A stretch of 64,000 nt of DNA from Bacillus sp. 2205SS5-2 (GTDB lineage Bacteria; Bacillota; Bacilli; Bacillales; Bacillaceae_K), in NCBI RefSeq assembly GCF_037024155.1, contig NZ_JAYKTS010000015.1, positions 1 to 64,000 of the forward strand, written 5' to 3'. This document shows, one piece after another, positions 8,077 through 17,993 of the stretch. Numbering within the stretch: the stretch's first letter is position 1; every line of letters starts with the position of its first letter. The translations under genes were made by a program, and so were the position numbers. The notes beneath the pieces were generated by a model. That model had not been told where the DNA came from. It searched no databases and was given only the letters and a program-made list of their open reading frames with translations.

Positions 8077-9261
8077 TTACAACTTACTGAAACCCAAGCG
8101 GAGATCTTCTACTATATCTTCCCAGCCTTCCAAGCCCACAGACAAACGTAATAACCGTTCACTAATCCCCATTTTTTCTCTTTCTTCAATTGGCACTACT
8201 GCATGTGTCATCGAAGCAGGATGCTGGATCAACGTTTCTGCATCTCCTAAACTAACTGCAATTTTGATTAAACTTAAAGAATTCATAAACTGTTGAGCTG
8301 TGCATTTATCTCCTTTTAATTCAAAAGAAATTAACCCACCTGCTCCTCTCATTTGTTTCTTCAGTATAGAATAATCGGGTGAATCCGTATCTCCTGGATA
8401 ATATACTTTCTCCACAAGAGGATGTGAAGTCAAGAACGAAGCGATTTTTTCTGCATTTTCACAATGACGATCCATTCGAATCGGCAATGTTTTTAAACCT
8501 CTCAGCAGAAGCCAGGCATCGAACGGGGAAATAATCCCCCCTATATCCTTTTGTGTTGTTCCTTGTATCTTAGACAGGATGTCTTCCGCTCCAACCACAA
8601 TTCCCGCAATCACATCTCCGTGACCACCAATATATTTCGTTGCACTATGTACAACGAGATCACATCCTAGTTCTATTGGGTTCTGTAGATAAGGTGAACA
8701 AAATGTATTATCTACGATAACTGGAATTCCGCGTTCCCTCGCTATCTCAACAATTAAAGATAAATCAATGAGCTTCATGGTCGGGTTAATGGGAGTTTCC
8801 ACATAGATACAGGCCGTGTTAGAGCGAATTACACTCTCAATATCTTCCCGACTGCTCATAGATGAGAAGTCATGTGTAATATCATATTTATTTTTCATCA
8901 TTTGTAACAATCCAAAGGTACAACCATAAACGCCTTGTGAACAAACAATATGGTCTGATGCTTTGGTTAGCCCAATAAGCACTGCTGAAACGGCAGCCAT
9001 ACCAGAACTAAATGCCAATGCCTTTTCCCCTTTTTCTAATAAGGCCATACGCTCCTCAAGCATCCTAACTGTAGGATTCGCTAATCGCGAATAAATAAAG
9101 CCTTCTTCTTCACCTGCGAATCTTCTTTCTCCTTGCTCAGCACTGCCAAACGTAAACGTTGAAGTTTGATAAAGTGGTGGTGCCAAGCTATCACTATGTT
9201 CATTCGACGAATATCCATGATGGATAACATTTGTTTCGAACGATCGATTCCCCTTTGCCAT
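8077..9261 (-). CDS. megL: Methionine gamma-lyase (PLP, Cys/Met metabolism family)
   Basis: The enzyme splits methionine to methanethiol, ammonia and 2-oxobutyrate. The PLP lysine is K209 (SATKYIGGHGD). Y57 and R59 form the YSR phosphate-binding motif, and C114 in VYGCTFG is the cysteine diagnostic of methionine gamma-lyases. All four sit at the Pseudomonas enzyme numbering minus two. Cystathionine gamma-synthases usually lack that cysteine. The length of 394 residues is normal, and AGGAGGG precedes the ATG. I see no S-box or other methionine-responsive leader. Convergent with the methionine sulfoxide reductase. Confidence 0.88.
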   Translation of the reverse strand: MAKGNRSFETNVIHHGYSSNEHSDSLAPPLYQTSTFTFGSAEQGERRFAGEEEGFIYSRLANPTVRMLEERMALLEKGEKALAFSSGMAAVSAVLIGLTKASDHIVCSQGVYGCTFGLLQMMKNKYDITHDFSSMSSREDIESVIRSNTACIYVETPINPTMKLIDLSLIVEIARERGIPVIVDNTFCSPYLQNPIELGCDLVVHSATKYIGGHGDVIAGIVVGAEDILSKIQGTTQKDIGGIISPFDAWLLLRGLKTLPIRMDRHCENAEKIASFLTSHPLVEKVYYPGDTDSPDYSILKKQMRGAGGLISFELKGDKCTAQQFMNSLSLIKIAVSLGDAETLIQHPASMTHAVVPIEEREKMGISERLLRLSVGLEGWEDIVEDLRLGFSKL

Positions 9262-9340
9262 CGAATCCCTCCTACTGTTGTAAACGCTTTCATTTTATCA
9301 TAGTTTGAAATAAAAAGGGATGAAAACCTCTTATTCACTA

Positions 9341-9376
9341 TCAAAAAATGCATTCGAGCACGAATGCATTTTTTGA
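9341..9376 (-). terminator. dgcP terminator
   Basis: TCAAAAAATGCATTCG and CGAATGCATTTTTTGA form a perfect 16-bp stem around AGCA, twelve bases after the dgcP stop codon. Confidence 0.9.
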
Positions 9377-9387
9377 TTTATGATGAT

Positions 9388-11250
9388 TTACTTTTGCACA
9401 ACAACTTGATTCTTCCCTTTTTTCTTGGCTTCATATAGTGCTCCGTCTGCTTCCGTTAGTAATTTTGTTGCAGTAATTGTTTTATCCCGACTCCAATCAG
9501 ATAACCCACAAGAGAGAGTAACATTTGGTTTGGTTCGAATAGGGCATTCTTCTACGATTTTTTCAGCAATATGAAAAACATCTGCTGTAGTGGTCCGAGG
9601 AAAATAAACGGCCATTTCTTCCCCGCCCCACCGTGCACTTAGTCCCAAGCCCTTCACTATTTCCTTTAAAAGATTGGCTACCTGAATCAGCACTTGATCA
9701 CCGATATGATGACCGTAAGTATCATTGATTTTTTTGAAATCATCTATATCAAATAACAACAATGCACCTTGTGTCTCTTCTATCATCGAGCGCTCAATAA
9801 ATTCATCCAAATGATTGCGAGAATACAATTGAGTGAGATGATCCGTAATGACCATTTTTTCTAATTTTTCTCTTAACATAGAATTGGTGAGAGCTAACGT
9901 AGAATGATGGATAAATGATTGTAATAATTTGTACATATCGAACGAAAATGAGTACGGTTCATAATGCAACACAAGGCAAAACCCGATAATCTCACTATGC
10001 TCGACCATAGGGACCGCCATAATAGAGCGGTAAAGTGGGTCCATATGATCAAACTTCCCATTTAAATCACCGATAAATAATGAATCATTATCTCTCAATA
10101 TTTTAGATTCTACATATTGAATGTACTCTACTCCATTCCCATTTCGAAAAACTTCACTGCTTCCAGGCAATACATTATAACGCTCTATTCGATCTTGTAA
10201 GAATACAAATCCAATGGCAGATGCGTGGAAGGACTTTTGGATTTGAGCGTTTAAGAATGTTAATGTTTCAGACAATCGTAAATTTGAATTTAATCGATGA
10301 GAAAGTTCATTGATTAATTGTAAGTCGGAAATCAGCCTTTTAGATTGTTGATAAAGCTTTGCATTCTCTAGGGCACTTCCGGCTGTATAAGCTAACAATT
10401 TAATGAACTCTTTTTCCTTTTGTGGAAATATTTTCTGAGTAAGCGACCCAACCTGCATCACCCCATAGATTCCTTGCTTTCCTTTTAATGGTGCATAAAG
10501 CGTGGTGTTTCCTGAAACCGTACTTCTTTCAACTTGAATTTCTCCACTAACAAATGTATGCATCGCAGCAGTACTCGCATGATCGTAATCAAAATTCTGA
10601 ATCGGTAGATTCCTATATTCTTGATGATCGTTTGATAATAAAAGGTGATAAGAATACAATGGGAATACTTTTTGGAGGGTCGAGATAATTTCACCTAAAA
10701 GCGTGTCTATTTCCATTGAAGAGTGAAAAGTTTCGGTCACTTTAAAAAGCTCGCGATATCGCTTTTCTTCTTCGATGACACTTCTCATGGAAAATAGTTT
10801 ATTCATCATTCCCCTAGAAATAGCTATGAATTCTGTGACTATTTCCGTAAAGAGATTTCCGTTTGTTTCTTGAATGTCTTCTTCAAAACATAACAATCCG
10901 ATTGGCACATTGTATTCATCACGGATAGCAATCACTTTTTTAAATTTCGATAATTCGTTAACGTTATGTATATCATCGGAACCAACGATATCGTTGGCCA
11001 AGAAGAGACTTTCTACTTCGTTTACTAACAAAACAGCGCCCTCATCATTCTTCCAAGATGGGCTGGTAGAAAAAAAATTCTCTGTACGTAGAAGAAGTCC
11101 CACGTTTTCTGTTTGCCAAACATCCCGCACTAGACTTACCCAATGATCTTCCCAGGTTTTATTATGGACATTAATAAAAGTGTATTCGCTCAAAAGATCA
11201 AATAGGTTTGCTTTATATTGCTGTAATATAATTGTCCCTTTTCTGCTCAT
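9388..11250 (-). CDS. dgcP: GAF-GGDEF diguanylate cyclase DgcP (YtrP)
   Basis: It makes cyclic di-GMP from two GTP. Two GAF-like sensory regions (about residues 170-300 and 315-455) precede the C-terminal GGDEF domain. The active-site loop reads RWGGEEMAVYF, so the signature is GGEEM, a catalytically competent variant. No transmembrane helix is seen, so it is probably cytosolic or tethered by partners. The ATG at 11250 has AGGTGG upstream; the in-frame GTG three codons earlier lies inside that sequence. Position next to rpsD matches B. subtilis dgcP. About 620 residues, somewhat longer than the B. subtilis protein as I remember it. Confidence 0.9.
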   Translation of the reverse strand: MSRKGTIILQQYKANLFDLLSEYTFINVHNKTWEDHWVSLVRDVWQTENVGLLLRTENFFSTSPSWKNDEGAVLLVNEVESLFLANDIVGSDDIHNVNELSKFKKVIAIRDEYNVPIGLLCFEEDIQETNGNLFTEIVTEFIAISRGMMNKLFSMRSVIEEEKRYRELFKVTETFHSSMEIDTLLGEIISTLQKVFPLYSYHLLLSNDHQEYRNLPIQNFDYDHASTAAMHTFVSGEIQVERSTVSGNTTLYAPLKGKQGIYGVMQVGSLTQKIFPQKEKEFIKLLAYTAGSALENAKLYQQSKRLISDLQLINELSHRLNSNLRLSETLTFLNAQIQKSFHASAIGFVFLQDRIERYNVLPGSSEVFRNGNGVEYIQYVESKILRDNDSLFIGDLNGKFDHMDPLYRSIMAVPMVEHSEIIGFCLVLHYEPYSFSFDMYKLLQSFIHHSTLALTNSMLREKLEKMVITDHLTQLYSRNHLDEFIERSMIEETQGALLLFDIDDFKKINDTYGHHIGDQVLIQVANLLKEIVKGLGLSARWGGEEMAVYFPRTTTADVFHIAEKIVEECPIRTKPNVTLSCGLSDWSRDKTITATKLLTEADGALYEAKKKGKNQVVVQK

Positions 11251-11353
11251 TTCTACCACCTACATTTATAAAATCCTATTTTTATTATGGCTCTTCTCAT
11301 ATCCGCTATTTCTTTGGAATTAAAAACAACTTTTTTTGTAAAAATACCCTCTC

Positions 11354-11941
11354 TTATTGACTATGCACAATTTCTATTTCTTGGTCAAAAACAAAGAGCC
11401 ACGTAGATTTTTCCTCATTTAGTGGGTGAATGGAGCGTAAATTTTCTGTGTCCATTGTAGGAAACACGACTTCTTTATTGCGAACCACAACGCTATTGTT
11501 TTTCACATCAAACAAAACTTGACTATCAATAAGATGATTGTCAAGTGGAGGCTCAGCTTTTTTTCTCATTAACGACAAATTATAGGAGATCCACTTTTTA
11601 TTTTCCAGAGCCCAAAACTCATTTTTTTGGTCTGGATTTTTCTTTAAAGACACTACAACATTGCCTATTTCAATCCTGTCACGAACTGTAAAACGGTAAT
11701 CGTCTTGAATATTCACTTCGTAGACTATAAGATGTTTGGTTTGATCAAGCTGCCTAGCTATAACAACAATTGGGTTTTGCGAAACATTACCTTCACTTAT
11801 TACAAGAGCTTGAAGGGTTTGATTAGATGGGAAAAACGAAAAATTCCCATTATTCCTCCAAAGAAGGCCGATAGTTGTCACCAACAGAAAAAATCCTATT
11901 AATAAAAAACGAATTTTCCGCTCACGATTTGATTCTTTCAT
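11354..11941 (-). CDS. Membrane-anchored protein of unknown function
   Basis: This 195-residue protein has a positively charged start, one transmembrane helix (about residues 10-27) and a mostly beta-type domain that would lie outside the cell. I recognise no family. It precedes dgcP on the same strand with a gap of about 100 bases, so the two may be co-transcribed; a sensory or envelope link to dgcP is possible but not shown. Confidence 0.7.
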   Translation of the reverse strand: MKESNRERKIRFLLIGFFLLVTTIGLLWRNNGNFSFFPSNQTLQALVISEGNVSQNPIVVIARQLDQTKHLIVYEVNIQDDYRFTVRDRIEIGNVVVSLKKNPDQKNEFWALENKKWISYNLSLMRKKAEPPLDNHLIDSQVLFDVKNNSVVVRNKEVVFPTMDTENLRSIHPLNEEKSTWLFVFDQEIEIVHSQ

Positions 11942-12127
11942 AACTGATCAATCACTCTTTTATCACAATTTTCCGTTCATAGATTTGGATTATATAAATT
12001 ATATCATAGGAATATTTTCCTGCCTATTATATGTTAGATACACTTTCAATGAGATTCAGCTCTTTTCGTTTGTGCCTCTATAGTAGGAAAATTGAAACCT
12101 TGGATTTTTTAGTACATATTTAATGGC

Positions 12128-12285
12128 GGCCTCTTTTCGTATACATTTTGCTATTGATCCTTACATTTGGTTAAACATCTACTTTTACAGAAGTTACTCT
12201 CAAATAATCACAAAAACGACCGAAAACCAGCCTATCTCACAGTTTATATACTGGTTCTTAGGCAACAAATTTTGCGAATATAGCC
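12128..12285. repeat. MITE family copy 3
   Basis: The ends are GGCCTCTTTTCGTATACATT and, inverted from the other side, GGCTATATTCGCAAAATTTG. No flanking duplication remains. The copy sits about 80 bp upstream of the rpsD promoter. Confidence 0.8.
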
Positions 12286-12368
12286 TTTCAAAAAGAAATC
12301 ACAGTAGTCATTCTCTTCTGTTAGAAAGATTCCGCAACTGATGAGCTTGTAATTAATATCCTCCTCCC

Positions 12369-12397
12369 TTGACATCTATCACAAAAAATCATATACT
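12369..12397 (+). promoter_or_regulatory. rpsD promoter (sigma-A type)
   Basis: TTGACA (12369-12374) and TATACT (12392-12397) are 17 bases apart. It is about 190 bases upstream of the rpsD start codon, so a long untranslated leader follows. Confidence 0.85.
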
Positions 12398-12403
12398 ATT
12401 CTT

Positions 12404-12588
12404 TGTGTAAAATAATTGCAGCCTATATGAACGCTTTATGACGTATTTTATTCCTCTATTTTGAGGTGTATCGTGTAACCCTTTGCTGCAAGGGCGATGG
12501 TACATGAAAATAAAATCCGCCTAAACGATGTTTCATACCTGGTTTTTATTTTACAACAAAATAAAACCATTTAAAGGAGGAGTCATTC
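12404..12588 (+). promoter_or_regulatory. rpsD leader, candidate S4 autoregulatory site
   Basis: In B. subtilis, S4 represses its own mRNA by binding a structured leader. Here the leader contains a hairpin with the stem CCCTT/AAGGG (around 12479-12494), flanked by GTGTAA and GATGGTACA. Further down, GGTTTTTATTTT and AAAATAAAACC form another hairpin (about 12540-12568) just before the AAAGGAGGAG ribosome binding site. The call rests on position and folding potential, plus the known regulation of the B. subtilis gene. Confidence 0.6.
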
Positions 12589-13191
12589 ATGGCTCGATAT
12601 ACAGGTCCAAGTTGGAAATTATCCCGTCGTCTTGGTATTTCACTAAGCGGTACAGGTAAAGAATTAGAAAAGCGTCCTTATGCTCCAGGACAACACGGTC
12701 CTAATCAACGTAAAAAAATCTCTGAGTACGGTTTACAATTACAAGAGAAGCAAAAGCTTCGTCACATGTATGGCGTAACTGAGCGTCAATTCCGTAACTT
12801 ATTTGATAAAGCAGCTAAATTCCAAGGTAAACATGGTGAAAATTTCATGATTTTACTTGAATCTCGCCTTGATAACGTTGTTTATCGTTTAGGCTTAGCT
12901 CGTACACGTCGTCAAGCACGTCAATTAGTTAACCACGGTCATATTACTGTTGATGGAAAACGCGTTGATATTCCATCATTCCGTTTACAACCTGGTCAAA
13001 CAATTGCTGTTCGCGAAAAATCTCGTAACTTTAGCATTGTTAAAGAAGCTATTGAAGCTAGCAACTACATCCCTGATTTTGTTACTTTCGACGCTGAAAA
13101 ACTTGAAGGTACTTTCAACCGCTTACCTGAGCGTTCTGAATTACCAGCTGAAATTAACGAAGCTCTTATCGTTGAGTTCTACTCTCGTTAA
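12589..13191 (+). CDS. rpsD: 30S ribosomal protein S4
   Basis: S4 is a primary 16S rRNA binder that nucleates 30S assembly and acts as its own repressor in Bacillus. It has 200 residues, with an S4 RNA-binding domain in the second half ([20 protein letters not shown], from about residue 91). Codon use is strongly biased, as expected for a highly expressed gene. It is a single gene with its own promoter, leader and terminator, the usual Bacillus arrangement outside the alpha operon. Confidence 0.98.
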   Translation: MARYTGPSWKLSRRLGISLSGTGKELEKRPYAPGQHGPNQRKKISEYGLQLQEKQKLRHMYGVTERQFRNLFDKAAKFQGKHGENFMILLESRLDNVVYRLGLARTRRQARQLVNHGHITVDGKRVDIPSFRLQPGQTIAVREKSRNFSIVKEAIEASNYIPDFVTFDAEKLEGTFNRLPERSELPAEINEALIVEFYSR

Positions 13192-13195
13192 TAAC

Positions 13196-13224
13196 AAAAA
13201 GTCTGCCCTTGGGCAGACTTTTTT
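13196..13224 (+). terminator. rpsD terminator
   Basis: AAAAAGTCTGCCC and GGGCAGACTTTTTT pair around TT directly after the rpsD stop codon. Confidence 0.95.
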
Positions 13225-13241
13225 AATAAGACAAGAATGTA

Positions 13242-14553
<1,312 letters not shown>

Positions 14554-14579
14554 TTAGTTCCTCATATCAAGTTTAAAGC

Positions 14580-14795
14580 ATAAAAAAACGCCCTGCAGTA
14601 AATGCAGGGACGCTGTATGCGCGGTACCACCCAACTTAAGGACTAAGTCCTTCTCTTCATAAAAATAACGGTTTCCCGTTTACTGCTACTTCTCATTCAC
14701 AGTAAAAGCTCAAGGAGGTAATTCACCCACATATTTGTACTGATTTCCACCAACCATCAGCTCTCTAACAAACAGGGATATGTACGCTACTTAAT
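14580..14795 (-). promoter_or_regulatory. Tyrosine T-box riboswitch of tyrS
   Basis: The leader senses uncharged tRNA-Tyr and switches between terminator and antiterminator. The T-box core TGGGTGGTACCGCG is at 14620-14633. A terminator (CCCTGCA stem at 14591-14609 and a T run at 14581-14587) overlaps the antiterminator arm. Stem I carries the AGAGAG and GGTGG distal elements at about 14737-14767. The probable specifier codon is UAC at 14718-14720, within GAATTACCTCC, which matches tyrosine. Confidence 0.95.
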
Positions 14796-14924
14796 CCTAT
14801 CATAGCCAGTTTTCTATTCATTTGATATAATTACATATTAAGTTTTTTATCACAAAAAAGCTACTAATGTCAAATATAATAAGAGAATTTCACAATATTC
14901 TCTTAGAAAAGTGTCAAAATATGC

Positions 14925-14930
14925 TATAAT
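14925..14930 (+). promoter_or_regulatory. Extended -10 promoter of the penicillin-binding protein gene
   Basis: TGCTATAAT is an extended -10 box located 28 bases before the start codon. No good -35 hexamer is seen at the right distance. Confidence 0.55.
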
Positions 14931-14957
14931 GTATGTGATTTTAGGGGGATTGATTCA

Positions 14958-17927
14958 ATGAATGAAAAATGGAACACACTTAAAGAAAGGCTCAGGCCTT
15001 TCACAGATTTTTTTCAGAATAAATCCATTCACAAAAGTACAAGAATTACGTTTGGTGTGGTTTGGAATTTAGTTCTATTCTTTATTATTGTAGCTGTAAT
15101 GGGACTATCCTTTGCCGGAGGGGTTGGAGCTGGTTATTTTGCTTCTCTCGTAAAAGATGAGCCTGTTCGTTCCTATGATAGTATGCAAAAAGATATTTAC
15201 AACTATGAAGAAACTTCGAAATTTTATTTCTCAGATAATGTTTACTTAGGGAAACTACGCACCGACTTAGAAAGAGAAGAAATAAAAATTGAAGATGTAT
15301 CAAAGCACTTAAAAAACGCCGTGATTGCCACAGAAGATGAATACTTTGAAGAGCATGAAGGCGTCGTTCCAAAAGCGATTCTACGAGCGATCTTCCAAGA
15401 ATTCACCAATGCTGAAGTACAGTCTGGTGGGAGTACACTGACACAGCAGTTGATTAAAAACCAAGTTTTAACCAACGAGGTCTCTTTTGAACGAAAAGCA
15501 AAGGAAATCCTTCTTGCTCTTCGACTTGAACGATTCTTTGAAAAGGATGAAATTTTGGAAGCATACTTAAATGTGGCAACTCTTGGACGTAATTCGTCAG
15601 GTAGAAACATTGCTGGAGTTCAGGCCGCAGCACAAGGGATCTTTGGTGTGGACGCAAAAGATTTAAACATTCCACAATCGGCTTTCATTGCTGGACTGCC
15701 ACAAGCACCTTTTGCCTATACACCGTTTAGTGTTCCTGATGAAAATGGAACACTAAAAAGCGAAGAAGGACTCCAACCAGGACTCGCCAGAATGCAAACA
15801 GTTCTTTATCGAATGTTTGAAGAAGGGTACTTAACCGAAGAAGAGTACAACAATGCAAGCACTTACGATATCGTAAAAGATTTTATTTCTGCGAAAGAAA
15901 ATCCTGCAGAACAATACCCTTATTTAACTCAAGAATTGGAAAACCGGTCGATAGAATTAATGGGAGAAATTTTAGCCGAAAAAGAAGGCTTTTCAAAAGA
16001 GGATCTTGAGCTCGATAGTGAGCTAAAGGATAAATATTACACACTAGCAGATCGTGATATTCGTCAAAATGGGTATGAAATTCATTCAACGGTTATGAAG
16101 GATATATATGATGCCATGCAAGAAACAAAGGATAATTACTCAAATTATGGACCTAAGCTAACGGTGGAAGTCACTGATCCTGTGACAGGTGAGGTCGTTC
16201 TTGATGAGGAAACCGGTGAACCACTTCTAAAAGATGCACCTGTTCAAGTAGGTGGCATAATGATTGAAAACAAAAGTGGGAAAATCTTGAGCTTTGTTGG
16301 TGGGCGTGACTTTGAACTGGAACAAATTAATCATGCCACTCAGTCGATTCGTCAAAATGGTTCAACGATGAAGCCATTACTGGTTTATGCACCTGCTTTA
16401 GAGTATGGATTAATAGGTACTAATACACCGGTTGTAGATATTCCATTTGAAACCGTTGCTGGTGGAAAAACATGGAGACCTTTAAATTATACGACTTATA
16501 AAATTAACGGGTTAATGCCAGCCAGATTGGCCGTTGCTCAGTCAACAAACCTTTCTGCAGCTAGACTGTATTTACAAACAATCGATAGACAACCACTAAA
16601 TTTTGTTAAACAAATGGGCTTCTCTACTCTCCATCCAAATGACTATGGTGCACCTGCCCTATCACTAGGTGGAATGACGTATGGTGTTTCATTAGAAGAA
16701 AATACGAATGCCTATACAACCTTCGCTAACGAGGGGCAATTTATTGATGCTTATATGATTGATAAAATAGTTGACCGAAATGGTGAGACTATATATGAAC
16801 ACAAAAGTGAACCAACGCAGGTCTTCTCACCACAAACGGCGTATTTAATGCTAGATATGATGAGAGACACAATGAAATCTTCTACAGGTGGAACCGGGAG
16901 ATCTGCTGGCACCTATTTAAATTATTGGAGTGATTGGGCAGGGAAATCTGGAACCAGCCAAGATCACAAGGACCATTGGTTTATTGCTTCTAATCCTAAT
17001 ATTACGTTTGGAACATGGAATGGATACGACAAACCAGCCAATCTTAAAATAGGATCCGGGCATTATGGTGTTAGGAATATTCAACTCTGGTCAGAACTAT
17101 TAAACTCCGCATATAAGCTTCATCCTGAGCTGGTTGATCCAGAAGAGCGCTTTAAAATGCCAGGTGGAATTGTTTCTCGCTCATTTTGCTCAATTTCTGG
17201 AATGCTTCCATCAAAAGCCTGTTCAGACGCCGGACTTGTTTCGAGTGGACTCTTTAATGAGCGCTTTGCACCTAATCAAGTCGACGATAGCTTAATTGCT
17301 AGCAAATATGTCACCATCGGAGATCAAAAATACTTAGCACTAAATTCAACACCCGCTGAATTTTCAGAATCAGGCGTTATCTTAAATCCTGATTTTGTCA
17401 AACGAATGTTAGCAGGACTGAATGCAGATCCTAGGGATTTGGTACCTTCTTCAGATGAGCGCTTCAAAAACATCTTAGTCGCTGAGAACAAGATTAATGA
17501 TGACGGAGTAGCTCCAAGCACCGTAAGCGCTTCTAAATCTGGAAGCACGATTACTTGGACATCAAGCGCAAGCAAAGATGTTGTCGGTTATCGTGTGTAT
17601 AAGCTGAACGGAGCTAATCGTTCAAAAGTGGCGAGTATAAGATCTGGGAATGCTTATAACTATAGCGCTGGAAACGGTCAATATATCGTAGTTGCTGTCG
17701 ATGTCGCTGGAATTGAGTCAGGAGCCTCAAATCCAATTCAAATAGGTACACCTGAAAAGGAAGAAGATCCTGAACCTAAGCCAGAACCTAAGCCGGAACC
17801 ACCACCCGTTGAGCCTCCCCCTGTTGATGAAGAACCAACAGATCCACCGCCCGTGGATGAAGAGCCGACGGACCCTCCACCTGGAGAGGATGAACCAACA
17901 GATCCTCCCCCGGTCGAAGATGAATAA
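14958..17927 (+). CDS. Class A penicillin-binding protein with Fn3 domain and Pro-rich tail
   Basis: A bifunctional peptidoglycan glycosyltransferase/transpeptidase of 989 residues. Order: cytosolic tail, transmembrane helix (about 33-55), GT51 domain with catalytic glutamate E126 (ATEDEYF) and GGSTLTQQLIKNQ, then a transpeptidase with SxxK serine S469 (STMK), an STN motif about 65 residues on, and KSGT from K663. A fibronectin type III-like domain follows (about 845-930), then an acidic proline-rich tail built of EEPTDPPP-type repeats. Such tails are thought to pass through the wall. AGGGGG precedes the ATG. It is not one of the classical B. subtilis genes at this locus. Confidence 0.93.
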   Translation: MNEKWNTLKERLRPFTDFFQNKSIHKSTRITFGVVWNLVLFFIIVAVMGLSFAGGVGAGYFASLVKDEPVRSYDSMQKDIYNYEETSKFYFSDNVYLGKLRTDLEREEIKIEDVSKHLKNAVIATEDEYFEEHEGVVPKAILRAIFQEFTNAEVQSGGSTLTQQLIKNQVLTNEVSFERKAKEILLALRLERFFEKDEILEAYLNVATLGRNSSGRNIAGVQAAAQGIFGVDAKDLNIPQSAFIAGLPQAPFAYTPFSVPDENGTLKSEEGLQPGLARMQTVLYRMFEEGYLTEEEYNNASTYDIVKDFISAKENPAEQYPYLTQELENRSIELMGEILAEKEGFSKEDLELDSELKDKYYTLADRDIRQNGYEIHSTVMKDIYDAMQETKDNYSNYGPKLTVEVTDPVTGEVVLDEETGEPLLKDAPVQVGGIMIENKSGKILSFVGGRDFELEQINHATQSIRQNGSTMKPLLVYAPALEYGLIGTNTPVVDIPFETVAGGKTWRPLNYTTYKINGLMPARLAVAQSTNLSAARLYLQTIDRQPLNFVKQMGFSTLHPNDYGAPALSLGGMTYGVSLEENTNAYTTFANEGQFIDAYMIDKIVDRNGETIYEHKSEPTQVFSPQTAYLMLDMMRDTMKSSTGGTGRSAGTYLNYWSDWAGKSGTSQDHKDHWFIASNPNITFGTWNGYDKPANLKIGSGHYGVRNIQLWSELLNSAYKLHPELVDPEERFKMPGGIVSRSFCSISGMLPSKACSDAGLVSSGLFNERFAPNQVDDSLIASKYVTIGDQKYLALNSTPAEFSESGVILNPDFVKRMLAGLNADPRDLVPSSDERFKNILVAENKINDDGVAPSTVSASKSGSTITWTSSASKDVVGYRVYKLNGANRSKVASIRSGNAYNYSAGNGQYIVVAVDVAGIESGASNPIQIGTPEKEEDPEPKPEPKPEPPPVEPPPVDEEPTDPPPVDEEPTDPPPGEDEPTDPPPVEDE

Positions 17928-17940
17928 CAATGAATAAAAC

Positions 17941-17975
17941 AAGAAACGCCTCCAACTAGGTTGGAGGCGTTTCTT
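17941..17975. terminator. Shared terminator of the PBP gene and acsA
   Basis: AAGAAACGCCTCCAAC and GTTGGAGGCGTTTCTT form a perfect 16-bp stem with loop TAG between two convergent genes. Confidence 0.92.
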
Positions 17976-17993
17976 GTTTATGGAAAGCTACTT

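Noticed and set aside
9262-9340. S-box or other methionine riboswitch ahead of megL
   Set aside because: The gap is short and shows neither the S-box core nor a terminator/antiterminator pair.
12123-12341. A 72-codon open frame upstream of rpsD
   Set aside because: It coincides with a MITE copy and has no ribosome binding site.
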